Positions 33,545 to 41,239 of a stretch of DNA of 49,268 nucleotides are shown here, piece by piece. How positions within the stretch are numbered: the first letter of the stretch is position 1; each line of letters begins with the position of its first letter. Under the pieces are notes generated by a model, which was not told the DNA's origin, did not search any database, and was given only the letters and a program-made list of their open reading frames with translations. Origin of the DNA: JBFGCM01 sp041581135 (lineage in GTDB: Bacteria; Actinomycetota; Acidimicrobiia; Spongiisociales; UBA5794); NCBI GenBank assembly GCA_041581135.1, contig JBFGCM010000017.1, positions 1-49,268 of the forward strand, read 5' to 3'. Position numbers and translations under genes: made by a program.

Positions 33545-34348
33545 TCAGGACGCCGGAGACGTCGCCGGGGCGGAAGCGGAATCGAGCACCGACAGAGCTG
33601 CGGTCCCCTCGCTGCAGTCGTCGACCACGGGGCAGTAGCGGCACCAGGGACCGGCAATTCGCGCCATCTCGATTCCGTCGGCATAGCCCTCACGAAGGCG
33701 CTCCACGGCGTCGCCGACCGCATCGGCCGTTGCTTGTGCGCCGGCGCGGGTAGGTACCGCTTCGTACCGCTCACCGGTCTTGACGCTGATGGCTTCGACG
33801 AACGCCGGCAGCTCGCCGTGCTCCAGGGCCCACATGAGTCCGTAGAACGACATCTGGGGCTCGGCGTCGCGTAGCTGCCCGGTCTTCCAGTCGATCAGTC
33901 GCACTCCCCCACCCTCCGCATCGAAGACGGCGTCGACCGACCCGCGCAGCACCACGCCTTCGGTGGGTTCCAGTTCGAGGTAGACCTCGGCGGCGCGAAA
34001 TCCGTCGGTAGGGAACCGCTTGAACCGCTCGTACAGGTCGCCGACCTCGGTGATCACACGCTCCAGTTCACTCGGCTTCATCCGCAACGACCCGAGCTTC
34101 GAATTGAGCCCCGACCCGATCTCCTCGCGGCACGCCTGGGTGAAGCCGTCCGGTGCGATGGGTGCACCTCCCAGGTGCCGGGCGAACACGCGGTGCGCCA
34201 AGGCGCCGCGAAAGGACTGCGGGCTCTCCGGCCCGTAGATGCCGCGCAATCGGCTGGCAGCATGCTCAGGGCACTGCATGAAGCTCACGAACGTCGTCGC
34301 CGAGATCGTGACCGGTTCTCCGGGGCGCACCTCGGGAAACACCACCAT
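33545..34348 (-). CDS. RecB-family PD-(D/E)XK exonuclease with Fe-S cysteines
   Basis: 267 residues, PDDEXK_1/Cas4-like fold. SVDAVF and LIDWKTGQL carry the catalytic Asp and D-x-K motifs, preceded by FRGALAHRVFARH with the active-site histidine. One cysteine near the N-terminus (MQCPE) and three near the C-terminus (WCRYCPVVDDC) match the 4Fe-4S cluster of AddB/Cas4-type nucleases. Probably a single-strand-directed exonuclease in DNA repair. There are no cas genes or repeats nearby, so Cas4 proper is unlikely. A TACAGT box 6 nt before ATG 34348 supports the start; it heads a run with mca and the patatin lipase. Confidence 0.87.
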   Translation of the reverse strand: MVVFPEVRPGEPVTISATTFVSFMQCPEHAASRLRGIYGPESPQSFRGALAHRVFARHLGGAPIAPDGFTQACREEIGSGLNSKLGSLRMKPSELERVITEVGDLYERFKRFPTDGFRAAEVYLELEPTEGVVLRGSVDAVFDAEGGGVRLIDWKTGQLRDAEPQMSFYGLMWALEHGELPAFVEAISVKTGERYEAVPTRAGAQATADAVGDAVERLREGYADGIEMARIAGPWCRYCPVVDDCSEGTAALSVLDSASAPATSPAS

Positions 34349-34354
34349 GGGGCG

Positions 34355-34360
34355 ACTGTA
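34355..34360 (-). promoter_or_regulatory. Putative leaderless -10 box before the RecB-family gene
   Basis: TACAGT on the minus strand ends 6 nt before ATG 34348. Confidence 0.4.
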
Positions 34361-34407
34361 GGCGGCGCCACCGACACGGTGTGACTTTGTTTTGTGGCCG
34401 GGAGCAG

Positions 34408-34413
34408 TACACT
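34408..34413 (+). promoter_or_regulatory. Possible -10 box upstream of the VanW-family gene
   Basis: TACACT lies about 50 nt upstream of ATG 34465, with CTTTGT 17 nt before it as a weak -35. Confidence 0.25.
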
Positions 34414-34464
34414 CTCGTTCGACCCCGGGCCGCCAGTATTGGTCACCTCACCGTTCTCTGCCGG

Positions 34465-36522
34465 ATGACTCGTAATATTCGACTCGCCTCATTCATAGCC
34501 GTCCCGATCGCCGTCCTGTTCTTGCCGGTCGCAGCGTTCTTGATCGACCGCGCCGCCAACGACGGCGAAGTGCCGCGCAATGTCTCGGTGCGCGGGGTCG
34601 CCCTCGGTGGTCTCGGCGAAGAAGACGCCATGAAGACCCTGGGCGAGATCGAAGCCGACCTGCGCTCGAAGTCGGCGGTGTTCGTCGTCAACGGCCACGA
34701 GTTCGATCTCAACGCCTCGATGGTCGATCTGGCCGTCGCCAAGGACAAGGTCATCACCGAGGCGATGGCGCAGCGTCGGGACGGCGGGTTCTTCACCCAG
34801 CTCCAAGCGTGGCTCGCCAGCTTCGGAGATCAGCGGGAGCTGGAGCTGCCGGTGAGCATCGACGAGAATCGGCTGGAGTCGTTCCTCGTGTCGTGGGAGA
34901 ACCAGGCGGTCGCCAACCCGGCATTCGATGGCGACATCGATGTCGTCGACGGCGAGGCGGTGCCGCTGTATCCGCGGTCCGGGCAGCGGGTCGCCAGGGA
35001 GGCTGCGCACCAGATCGTGTTCCTGCAAGTGGCGAACGGTGAGGTCTCCCCGCGAGAGCTGCCGCTGGAGTCTGTGGAGCCCCAGCTGACCGAAGCCGAC
35101 ATCGACTTGGTCGTCGCCGAGGCCAATCGCGTGCTGTCCGATCCAGTGGTGCTGTCGGTACCGGACAAGGAACTCGAGATCGTGTTCACCACCGAGTTCC
35201 TGGCCGAGGCGCTGCGAACCGAACTGGTCGAGTCGCCGAGCACCGAACTGAGACTCGAACTGAGCGAGGAGGCCGTGGAGGCGTTCCTGACGCCCTACAT
35301 GGACGACATCGAGGATCCGCCCGTCGACGCCCGCTTCATCATCAACGACGACGACACGGTCACCATCTCTCCTTCGAAGCCGGGCACGGTCGTCGACATC
35401 ACCCAGGTCACCGACACCCTCTATTCGACGGCTCTGGGTCGGGACGAGGCCACGTTCCCTCTCGCCGAGGGGGCGCTACCCGACTTCTCCACGGATGACG
35501 CGTTGGCAATGGGCACCATCCGCCTCGAGTCGGAGTACACCACGAAGCACCCCTCCGGTCAGCCGCGGGTGGTGAACATCCACACGATGGCCGACACCGT
35601 GAACGGCACCGTCGTGTGGCCGGGAGAGAAGTTCTCGTTGAACGACCACGTCGGCCGGCGCACCTCGGCGAAGGGATACGTCCCCGCTCCGATGATCCTC
35701 CACGGCGAGATCGTCGACGACGTGGGCGGCGGGGTGAGCCAGTTCGCCACCACGTTCTACAACGCCGTGTTCTTCGGCTGTTACGAAGACGTCACCCACC
35801 AGCCGCACAGCTTCTACTTCGACCGCTACCCCGAAGGTCGGGAGGCCACCATCTCGTGGCCGGTTCCCGACTTGGTGTTCCGCAACGACAGCGATGCGGT
35901 GGTGATCATCCAAACCCGATACACCAGCAGCTCCATCACGGTGCGGTTCTTCGGCAACAACGGCGGCAAGGAATGCGACGCACGCAAGTCCGACCGCTAC
36001 GCCATCACCGACCCACCGATCGAGTACATCGAAGACGCCTCGCTGGCTCCGACTTCCGAGATCGTGGAGGCGAACGGCACCCAAGGTTGGTCGGTGACGA
36101 TCACCAGGATCATCACCATGCCCGACGGAAGCGTCGTGGAGGAGAAGGATTCTCACACGTACCAGCCCCGCCCGCGCAAGATCCGGGTGCATCCATGCAA
36201 CGTGCCGGGTTCCACCACGGTGTGCCCCACGCAGATCCCCAGCGTGATCGGCCTCGGACTGGCCGACGCCGAGGCCTCGCTGGCCGCCGCCGGATTCGTC
36301 CTCGTCCAGGGCTCGACCGTCGAGGTCGAGAACGAAGCATCGGACGGCTTGATCGTCACCCAGAGCCCGGACAGTGGTGACTACGCGGACGCCGGTGCGA
36401 CCGTCACCGTCAGCGTCGGCGTCTATGTGCCTCCCCCGCCACCCGAGGAGCCGCCCCCGGATGATGGCGAGGAGCCACCTCCGGATGATGGCGAAGACCC
36501 GCCGCCCGACGAGGGCGGCTGA
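34465..36522 (+). CDS. VanW-family cell-wall protein with PASTA domain
   Basis: About 685 residues. An uncleaved-looking membrane anchor (10-28) is followed by repeats of the PG_binding_4 type (about 45-345) and the VanW domain (about 365-490: VVWPGEKFSLNDHVGRRT, DDVGGGVSQFATTFYNAVFF, HSFYFDRYPEGREA). One PASTA domain follows (about 588-652: VIGLGLADAEASLAAAGF). The C-terminus is Pro/Asp/Glu-rich with near repeats of EEPPPDDG. It likely binds peptidoglycan outside the membrane, with PASTA sensing muropeptides. Six cysteines in the extracellular part could form disulfides. ATG 34465 is chosen because the membrane anchor starts there; the in-frame GTG at 34381 would add 28 residues that look non-coding. 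Confidence 0.9.
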   Translation: MTRNIRLASFIAVPIAVLFLPVAAFLIDRAANDGEVPRNVSVRGVALGGLGEEDAMKTLGEIEADLRSKSAVFVVNGHEFDLNASMVDLAVAKDKVITEAMAQRRDGGFFTQLQAWLASFGDQRELELPVSIDENRLESFLVSWENQAVANPAFDGDIDVVDGEAVPLYPRSGQRVAREAAHQIVFLQVANGEVSPRELPLESVEPQLTEADIDLVVAEANRVLSDPVVLSVPDKELEIVFTTEFLAEALRTELVESPSTELRLELSEEAVEAFLTPYMDDIEDPPVDARFIINDDDTVTISPSKPGTVVDITQVTDTLYSTALGRDEATFPLAEGALPDFSTDDALAMGTIRLESEYTTKHPSGQPRVVNIHTMADTVNGTVVWPGEKFSLNDHVGRRTSAKGYVPAPMILHGEIVDDVGGGVSQFATTFYNAVFFGCYEDVTHQPHSFYFDRYPEGREATISWPVPDLVFRNDSDAVVIIQTRYTSSSITVRFFGNNGGKECDARKSDRYAITDPPIEYIEDASLAPTSEIVEANGTQGWSVTITRIITMPDGSVVEEKDSHTYQPRPRKIRVHPCNVPGSTTVCPTQIPSVIGLGLADAEASLAAAGFVLVQGSTVEVENEASDGLIVTQSPDSGDYADAGATVTVSVGVYVPPPPPEEPPPDDGEEPPPDDGEDPPPDEGG

Positions 36523-36535
36523 GGCTACCGCCGGC

Positions 36536-36838
36536 TCACACGGCCTCGGGGTAGTACACGAAGAACTGGCGAATCACGTTCGCCGCCATCGTTGTGGCGT
36601 CAGGATCCCAGCCACCGGTGCGGCGCACCACCACCTGGTTGGACGCCACGAAGACGTGATCGATGGCTGCATCGAGCCGGAAGAGGCGAGCCGCCAGCTC
36701 ATCGGGGAAGTCGGCTCCGGCTTCCGCCTCAGCCACGGAGGCATATGCCGTGCCGTCCTGTCCGGTAATGCTGCGATCGGTGTCGAACACCGCGACGTCG
36801 CCGATCTGGGTGGATTCGACTTCTATCAACTGACCCAA
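36536..36838 (-). CDS. Stand-alone Nfu/NifU N-terminal-like domain protein
   Basis: 100 residues. FPDELAARLFRLDAAIDHVFVASNQVVVRRTGGWDP follows the pattern of the Nfu_N domain found at the N-terminus of Nfu iron-sulfur scaffolds (LA..LF.i.gV..Vfv..n.v.V). The C-terminal CxxC scaffold domain is absent, so it cannot itself carry a cluster in the usual way; actinobacterial stand-alone copies exist but their role is unclear. The start is TTG 36838, supported by GGGGAGG 5 nt upstream. It lies 53 nt after the pyruvate kinase gene on the same strand, so cotranscription is likely, and it ends near the convergent VanW gene. Confidence 0.65.
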   Translation of the reverse strand: MGQLIEVESTQIGDVAVFDTDRSITGQDGTAYASVAEAEAGADFPDELAARLFRLDAAIDHVFVASNQVVVRRTGGWDPDATTMAANVIRQFFVYYPEAV

Positions 36839-36891
36839 CGAGACCTCCCCGTGCGGCGCCCGACTCTAGTGACTCGACCCCACGATGCGGG

Positions 36892-38322
36892 TCAGTCGTG
36901 CGCGCCCATGCCGTGGGTGCCGGAACCCACCACGTGGACCTTCATGATGTTGGTTGAGGCGCGTTGGTTGGGCGGCACTCCCGCCACCATGATCACCGCT
37001 TCCCCTCGTTCCGCTACCCCGCGCTCCACGAGCTGCGCGCTCGCGGAGGCGATCATCTCGTCGGTGGAGTCCATGCGTTCGAACATCAGCGGCAAGACCG
37101 CAGCGAGCAGGGCCATGTGGTGATACGTGCGCTCGACGGCGGTGAACGCAACGATCCGGGCCTGCGGGCGGTATTTGCTCAGCAGGCGAGCCGTGCTCCC
37201 CGACTCGGTGAACGCCACCACCGTCTCGATGCCGAGGTAGTCGGCGGTGTCGACCGCCGCCGAGGCGACCGCCGACGCAAACCGGGACTCGTCGGCGAGG
37301 AATCCGGAGATACCCGCTCCGTACCCAGGACTGGCTTCGGCCTGCTGGCAGATCGCATCCATCTGTTTGATGGCACGGATGGGGTACTTCCCGACTGCGG
37401 TCTCCGCTGAGAGCATCACGGCATCGGTCCCGTCGAGCACGGCGTTCGCCACGTCGGTGACCTCGGCCCGAGTGGGCCGAGGCGAGGCGGTCATGGATTC
37501 CAGCATCTCGGTGGCGGTGATGGAGATCACACCGGCCGCATTGGTGGCGGCGAGGATCTCCTTCTGCACCCTGGGAAGTCGTTCGAGGGAGATGTCGACG
37601 CCGAGATCCCCGCGAGCGACCATGACCCCATCCGCCTCCACCAGGATGTCTTGGAGGTTCTCATATGCCGCACCGCTCTCCACCTTGGCGATGAGCGGAG
37701 CATCGCCGATGCGGTGGCGGATCGACCGAAGGTCGGCGGCGGAGCTGACGAACGAAGCCGCCACCATGTCGATGCCGGCCTGCATACCGAACTCGAGATC
37801 TTCGACGTCCTTCTCGGTGATCGGCGGAAGATCGATGCGTGCGCCCGGAAACGCCGCCCCTTTGTGGTCGCCGAGGACACCACCGTCGACGACGCGGGCC
37901 TTCAGGCGGAACTCACCGACGTCCTCGACCTCCAGAGTGATGAGCCCGTCCGCCAAGAGCACCTTCGACCCCGGTTCGAGGTTGGCAGCGTCGAGGTTCT
38001 CGATGTGGATCTGTCCGGCGTTGCCTTTCGCCTCACCCGGAACCAGCTCGACGACCGATTCGGGCTCGAGCTCCACGGCGCCGCCGTGAAACGTCCCGAC
38101 CCGGATCCTGGGGCCCTGGATGTCCTGGAGAATGCCGACCGCCTGGTTGTGCTCGACACTGGCCTGACGCACCCACTCGATGAACTGCCGATGGGAACCG
38201 TGGTCCCCGTGGGAGAAATTGAGGCGGGCCACGTTCATCCCGGCCTCGACCATGCGCGAGATACTGTCGTACTCGGCGACGGCGGGCCCGAGCGTGGCGA
38301 TGATCTTGGTCTTGCGGTGCAT
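36892..38322 (-). CDS. pyk: Pyruvate kinase
   Basis: 476 residues, the normal bacterial length. KTKIIATLGPA at the N-terminus, ARLNFSHGDH, DIQGPRIRVG (which starts the B domain), IAKVESGAAYENL with the catalytic lysine, VMVARGDLGVDI, and PTRAEVTDVANAVLDGTDAVMLSAETAVGKYP are all conserved; the usual TATQMLESM reads TATEMLESM. It makes pyruvate and ATP from phosphoenolpyruvate at the end of glycolysis. The C-terminal allosteric domain ends in KVHVVGSGTHG. A TAACGT box 7 nt before ATG 38322 supports a leaderless start. The Nfu_N-like gene follows on the same strand. Confidence 0.96.
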   Translation of the reverse strand: MHRKTKIIATLGPAVAEYDSISRMVEAGMNVARLNFSHGDHGSHRQFIEWVRQASVEHNQAVGILQDIQGPRIRVGTFHGGAVELEPESVVELVPGEAKGNAGQIHIENLDAANLEPGSKVLLADGLITLEVEDVGEFRLKARVVDGGVLGDHKGAAFPGARIDLPPITEKDVEDLEFGMQAGIDMVAASFVSSAADLRSIRHRIGDAPLIAKVESGAAYENLQDILVEADGVMVARGDLGVDISLERLPRVQKEILAATNAAGVISITATEMLESMTASPRPTRAEVTDVANAVLDGTDAVMLSAETAVGKYPIRAIKQMDAICQQAEASPGYGAGISGFLADESRFASAVASAAVDTADYLGIETVVAFTESGSTARLLSKYRPQARIVAFTAVERTYHHMALLAAVLPLMFERMDSTDEMIASASAQLVERGVAERGEAVIMVAGVPPNQRASTNIMKVHVVGSGTHGMGAHD

Positions 38323-38329
38323 CGCCGCA

Positions 38330-38335
38330 ACGTTA
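38330..38335 (-). promoter_or_regulatory. Putative leaderless -10 box before pyk
   Basis: TAACGT on the minus strand ends 7 nt before ATG 38322. Confidence 0.4.
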
Positions 38336-38391
38336 GTGGGTGACCGCCGGGGTGCTCACGGGGACACCGATTCGGCGCGCCCCACGGATGC

Positions 38392-39345
38392 TCAGAACTC
38401 CGACATCACGTGCTCGGCGAACATGCGCATTCCGTCGCCCCAGGAGGCGTCGACGAAGTACACCATCAGGTACTCGACACCCTGCTCGGCGAGCTGAGCC
38501 ACGCCGGCCGTGACCGCTTCCGGCGTGCCCACGAGACTGTTGCGACGCCATGCGTCCAGGTCACGACCCTCGGGCTTGTGCCACTCTTCGAACTTGGCCT
38601 CCACCTCCTGCTCCGTTGCGGCGATCAGGCAGTCGACGTTGCGTGACAGGGTGATGGACCCCGGATCACGGCCCACCGCCTCGCAGTGCCGGTGGAGCAC
38701 GTCGACCTTGTGACGAAACACCTCGGGCGTGCCGCCGAAGTTGGCGTAGTCGCCGTACTTGGCAACCACCTTCAGCGTCAGCTGCTCGCCCCCACCGGCG
38801 ATCCACAGCGGAGGATGGGGCTCTTGCAACGGCTGTGGACGGTTGATGGCGCCATCGATGGCGTAGTACCGACCGTCGAACGATGCGGTCTCCTCGGTCC
38901 ACATGAGACGGAGGATCTGCACCGCTTCGTCCAGCATCCCGATCCGGACCGCCGCTCTGGGAAAGTCGTAGCCGTAGGCCTGGTACTCGGCCTCGTACCA
39001 GCCGGCGCCGATGCCGACGTCGAGGCGACCGCCCGACATCATGTCGATGCATGCCGTCACCTTGGCCAAGTAGCTCGGGGGCCGGTACGAGTTGCAGGTG
39101 CACATCTGGCCGAGGCGCACTCGCTCGGTCGCCTCGGCCAGCCCGGCCATCAGCGTCCAGGCCTCCCATGTCGATTGCTGGGTGACGTCGGGAAAGGTGT
39201 GGAGGTGGTCGTACACCCACACGGAGTCGTAACCCGTGTCCTCCGCCACCTTGGCGATCGACACCATGGTGTCCCACTGCATGGGCGGGGGAATGTGGCC
39301 GAGGTCCAGCCGCCAGCCTTGGGGAACGAACGCTCCGAATTCCAC
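38392..39345 (-). CDS. LLM-class (luciferase-like) F420-dependent oxidoreductase
   Basis: About 317 residues. FGAFVPQGWRLDL opens the bacterial-luciferase-like barrel. YDSVWVYDHLHTFP, VRLGQMCTCNSYRPPSYLAKVTACIDMMSGGRLDVGIGAGWYEAEY and PLWIAGGGE are family motifs of F420-dependent members (TIGR03560-like). It reduces or oxidises an organic substrate with F420; the substrate is unknown. Start: GTG 39345, because GGGAGG lies 8 nt upstream; the earlier in-frame GTG overlaps that site. Divergent from the VOC-cofC operon, which makes part of the same cofactor. Confidence 0.88.
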   Translation of the reverse strand: MEFGAFVPQGWRLDLGHIPPPMQWDTMVSIAKVAEDTGYDSVWVYDHLHTFPDVTQQSTWEAWTLMAGLAEATERVRLGQMCTCNSYRPPSYLAKVTACIDMMSGGRLDVGIGAGWYEAEYQAYGYDFPRAAVRIGMLDEAVQILRLMWTEETASFDGRYYAIDGAINRPQPLQEPHPPLWIAGGGEQLTLKVVAKYGDYANFGGTPEVFRHKVDVLHRHCEAVGRDPGSITLSRNVDCLIAATEQEVEAKFEEWHKPEGRDLDAWRRNSLVGTPEAVTAGVAQLAEQGVEYLMVYFVDASWGDGMRMFAEHVMSEF

Positions 39346-39401
39346 TGATGTCACCTCCCGCGTGCCCGGCGAGCCTAGGCGGCGGAGCGCCGACACCGCT
39401 G

Positions 39402-39407
39402 TAGTCT
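39402..39407 (+). promoter_or_regulatory. Putative -10 box of the VOC-cofC operon
   Basis: TAGTCT ends 9 nt before ATG 39417, slightly longer than the 6-8 nt seen at other genes here. Confidence 0.35.
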
Positions 39408-39416
39408 CGCTGCCTC

Positions 39417-39887
39417 ATGACGGCGCCACTCATCGAACGCTTCGATCACCTCTCGATCGCCACGTGGAGCATCGCCTCGGTGCTCCCGCTGGTGGAGGTC
39501 ATGGGCGGGAGCTTCCGCAAAGGTGGACTCAACGCAGGGGGCGGCTTCCTGTGGGCGCAGTTCGCGCTCGACGGATCGGGCACGCTCGAGGTGATACAAC
39601 CGTGTGATCCGGATGACGGGGATCACTTCCTCGTCCGCTTCCTCACCATGCGGGGCGAGGGAGTGCACCACGTGACGGTGAAGGTGTCCGACATCGACCT
39701 CGCCATCGCCGATGCCCGGCGACGTGGCTTCGAGGTGGTCGGCATCGACGCCGGCGGAGGCTGGAAGGAGGCGTTCATCCACCCCAAGAGCGCGCACGGC
39801 GTGCTGGTGCAGCTGGCGGAATGGACCGAAGCCGCCGACGCTGGTGGCTGGACCCTGGACGAGCTCATCGAGGGGGCGTGCTCCTGA
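39417..39887 (+). CDS. VOC-superfamily (glyoxalase/bleomycin-resistance-like) protein
   Basis: 156 residues, two beta-alpha-beta-beta-beta modules. Candidate metal ligands are H11 in FDHLSIA, E in TLEVIQP, H in VHHVTVKV and a late acid or amide in GVLVQLAEW, the arrangement of methylmalonyl-CoA epimerase and glyoxalase-like proteins. It could isomerise or bind a small metabolite; the activity is not predictable from sequence alone. The 3' end overlaps the cofC start by 10 nt, so the two are translationally coupled, and it is the first gene of a four-gene plus-strand operon. Confidence 0.8.
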   Translation: MTAPLIERFDHLSIATWSIASVLPLVEVMGGSFRKGGLNAGGGFLWAQFALDGSGTLEVIQPCDPDDGDHFLVRFLTMRGEGVHHVTVKVSDIDLAIADARRRGFEVVGIDAGGGWKEAFIHPKSAHGVLVQLAEWTEAADAGGWTLDELIEGACS

Positions 39888-40480
39888 AGCCGCTCGTCGC
39901 CATCCCGGTGAAGCCGTTCGGCGTCGCCAAGGCCCGACTCGCACCACTCCTGACCCCGGAGGAGCGGTCTCGTCTCGGCAAAGCCGTAGCAGCCCACACC
40001 GCCAGGGTGGCCGATGAGTCAGGAGGTCACGTCGCCATTGTGACTGCGTCGCCGGCTGTCGCATCCTGGGCCCACGGGCTCGGCCTCGACACGATCGACG
40101 ACCCGGGCACGGGACTCGACGCCGCGGCCGCCGCCGCAGTGGCTCGAGCCGGCAAGACCGCGACCCCGTGGCTCGTGCTCCACGCCGATCTGCCCCTGCT
40201 CACCGTGAGCGATGTCGCAGCGCTCATTGACGCGCTGGCGGCATCGTCGGCCGTGCTGGCCCCGTCCCACGATGCCGGCACGGCTGCGCTGGGCGCCCGC
40301 GCCGCCTTCTCCAGATTCGGCTATGGGCCCGGCAGCTATCACCGGCATCGCCGAGCGTTGCCCACGGCCGCGGTCGTGATCCGCCCCGGGCTGGCCATCG
40401 ATCTCGACACCACGAAGGACCTGTCTCGTATCCTCGCCATGCCGGCGGGGAGATGGGTTACCGAGCTGGCCTCCCCGTAA
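39878..40480 (+). CDS. cofC: 2-phospho-L-lactate/phosphoenolpyruvate guanylyltransferase (F420 biosynthesis)
   Basis: About 200 residues. VAIPVKPFGVAKARLAPLLTPEERSRL at the N-terminus is the signature of CofC/FbiD, a nucleotidyltransferase fold. LVLHADLPLLTVSDVAALI holds the metal-binding acidic motif, followed by GARAAFSRFGYGPGSYHRH and a C-terminal DLDTTKDL. The enzyme joins GTP to 2-phospholactate (archaea) or phosphoenolpyruvate (actinobacterial FbiD) to give the activated precursor of F420. Start: GTG 39878, inside the VOC gene. An F420-type oxidoreductase lies divergently upstream; other cof/fbi genes are not in the window. Confidence 0.9.
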   Translation: MLLKPLVAIPVKPFGVAKARLAPLLTPEERSRLGKAVAAHTARVADESGGHVAIVTASPAVASWAHGLGLDTIDDPGTGLDAAAAAAVARAGKTATPWLVLHADLPLLTVSDVAALIDALAASSAVLAPSHDAGTAALGARAAFSRFGYGPGSYHRHRRALPTAAVVIRPGLAIDLDTTKDLSRILAMPAGRWVTELASP

Positions 40481-40483
40481 GCT
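40478..40483 (+). promoter_or_regulatory. Possible leaderless -10 box before the PIG-L gene
   Basis: TAAGCT ends 6 nt before ATG 40490. Its first three bases are also the cofC stop codon, so the match may be partly coincidence. Confidence 0.3.
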
Positions 40484-40489
40484 GATCGC

Positions 40490-41239
40490 ATGCCAACCAA
40501 CCTCTACTCAGAGCTCCGGGAATCGCGTGCACCGATCGGCACTCCACGACGAGCCTTGGCGGTGGGCGCGCATCCCGACGATGTCGAGTTCGGCGCCGGA
40601 GGCACGTTGGCGAAATGGGCGGCGGCAGGGTGCGAGGTGACCGTGCTGGTGATGACCGACGGCTCCAAGGGCACATGGGATCCCGAAGATGACCCGTCCG
40701 TACTCATCCACCAGCGCCAGACCGAGACCACACAAGCGGCCGCCGAGCTCGGAGCCGCGGCGGTGGTCTTCGGTGGCCATGTCGACGGTGAGCTCCTGTA
40801 CTCCATGGATCTCCGTGCCGAGCTGTGCCGCCACATCCGAGCTCTCCGCCCCGATGTCGTGCTGAGCCACGATCCGTGGCAGCGGTACCAGCTGCATCCG
40901 GACCACCGGGCCACGGGCTGGGGTGTGGTCGACGGCGTCGTGGCGGCACGCGACCATCTCTTCTTCCCCGATCAGGACGTCGCCGCACATCGGCCCGCCG
41001 ATCTGCTCCTCTGGTCCGCCGACGAGCCCAACCACTGGGAAGCCATCGACGGCTTCGTCGACCGCAAGATCGCCGCCTTGCTGTGTCATGCCTCGCAGGG
41101 CACGACGACCATGGGCGGGGCGAACCAAGGCGAGGCGCAGAGGGACGCCTTCGTGCAACGCGTTTCCGATCGGGCTGTCGCGTCCGGCGAGGCCGCAGGA
41201 TTGTCGGCCGCCGAGAGCTTCCGCAGGATCGAACCATGA
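40490..41239 (+). CDS. PIG-L/LmbE-family deacetylase
   Basis: 249 residues. VGAHPDDVEFGAGGTLAKWAAAG has the zinc-binding HPDD motif and HPDHRATG supplies the third ligand. MTDGSKGTWDPEDD and QTETTQAAAELG are typical of actinobacterial LmbE-like N-acetyl hydrolases. The substrate is unknown; it is more distant from the mycothiol enzymes than the Mca at 32659. It lies 9 nt after cofC and overlaps the next gene by ATGA, so it belongs to the same operon. Confidence 0.88.
   Translation: MPTNLYSELRESRAPIGTPRRALAVGAHPDDVEFGAGGTLAKWAAAGCEVTVLVMTDGSKGTWDPEDDPSVLIHQRQTETTQAAAELGAAAVVFGGHVDGELLYSMDLRAELCRHIRALRPDVVLSHDPWQRYQLHPDHRATGWGVVDGVVAARDHLFFPDQDVAAHRPADLLLWSADEPNHWEAIDGFVDRKIAALLCHASQGTTTMGGANQGEAQRDAFVQRVSDRAVASGEAAGLSAAESFRRIEP

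Noticed and set aside
33545..34348. Cas4 and a CRISPR locus
   Set aside because: The Fe-S nuclease is Cas4-like only in fold; no cas1, cas2 or regularly spaced repeats exist in the window.
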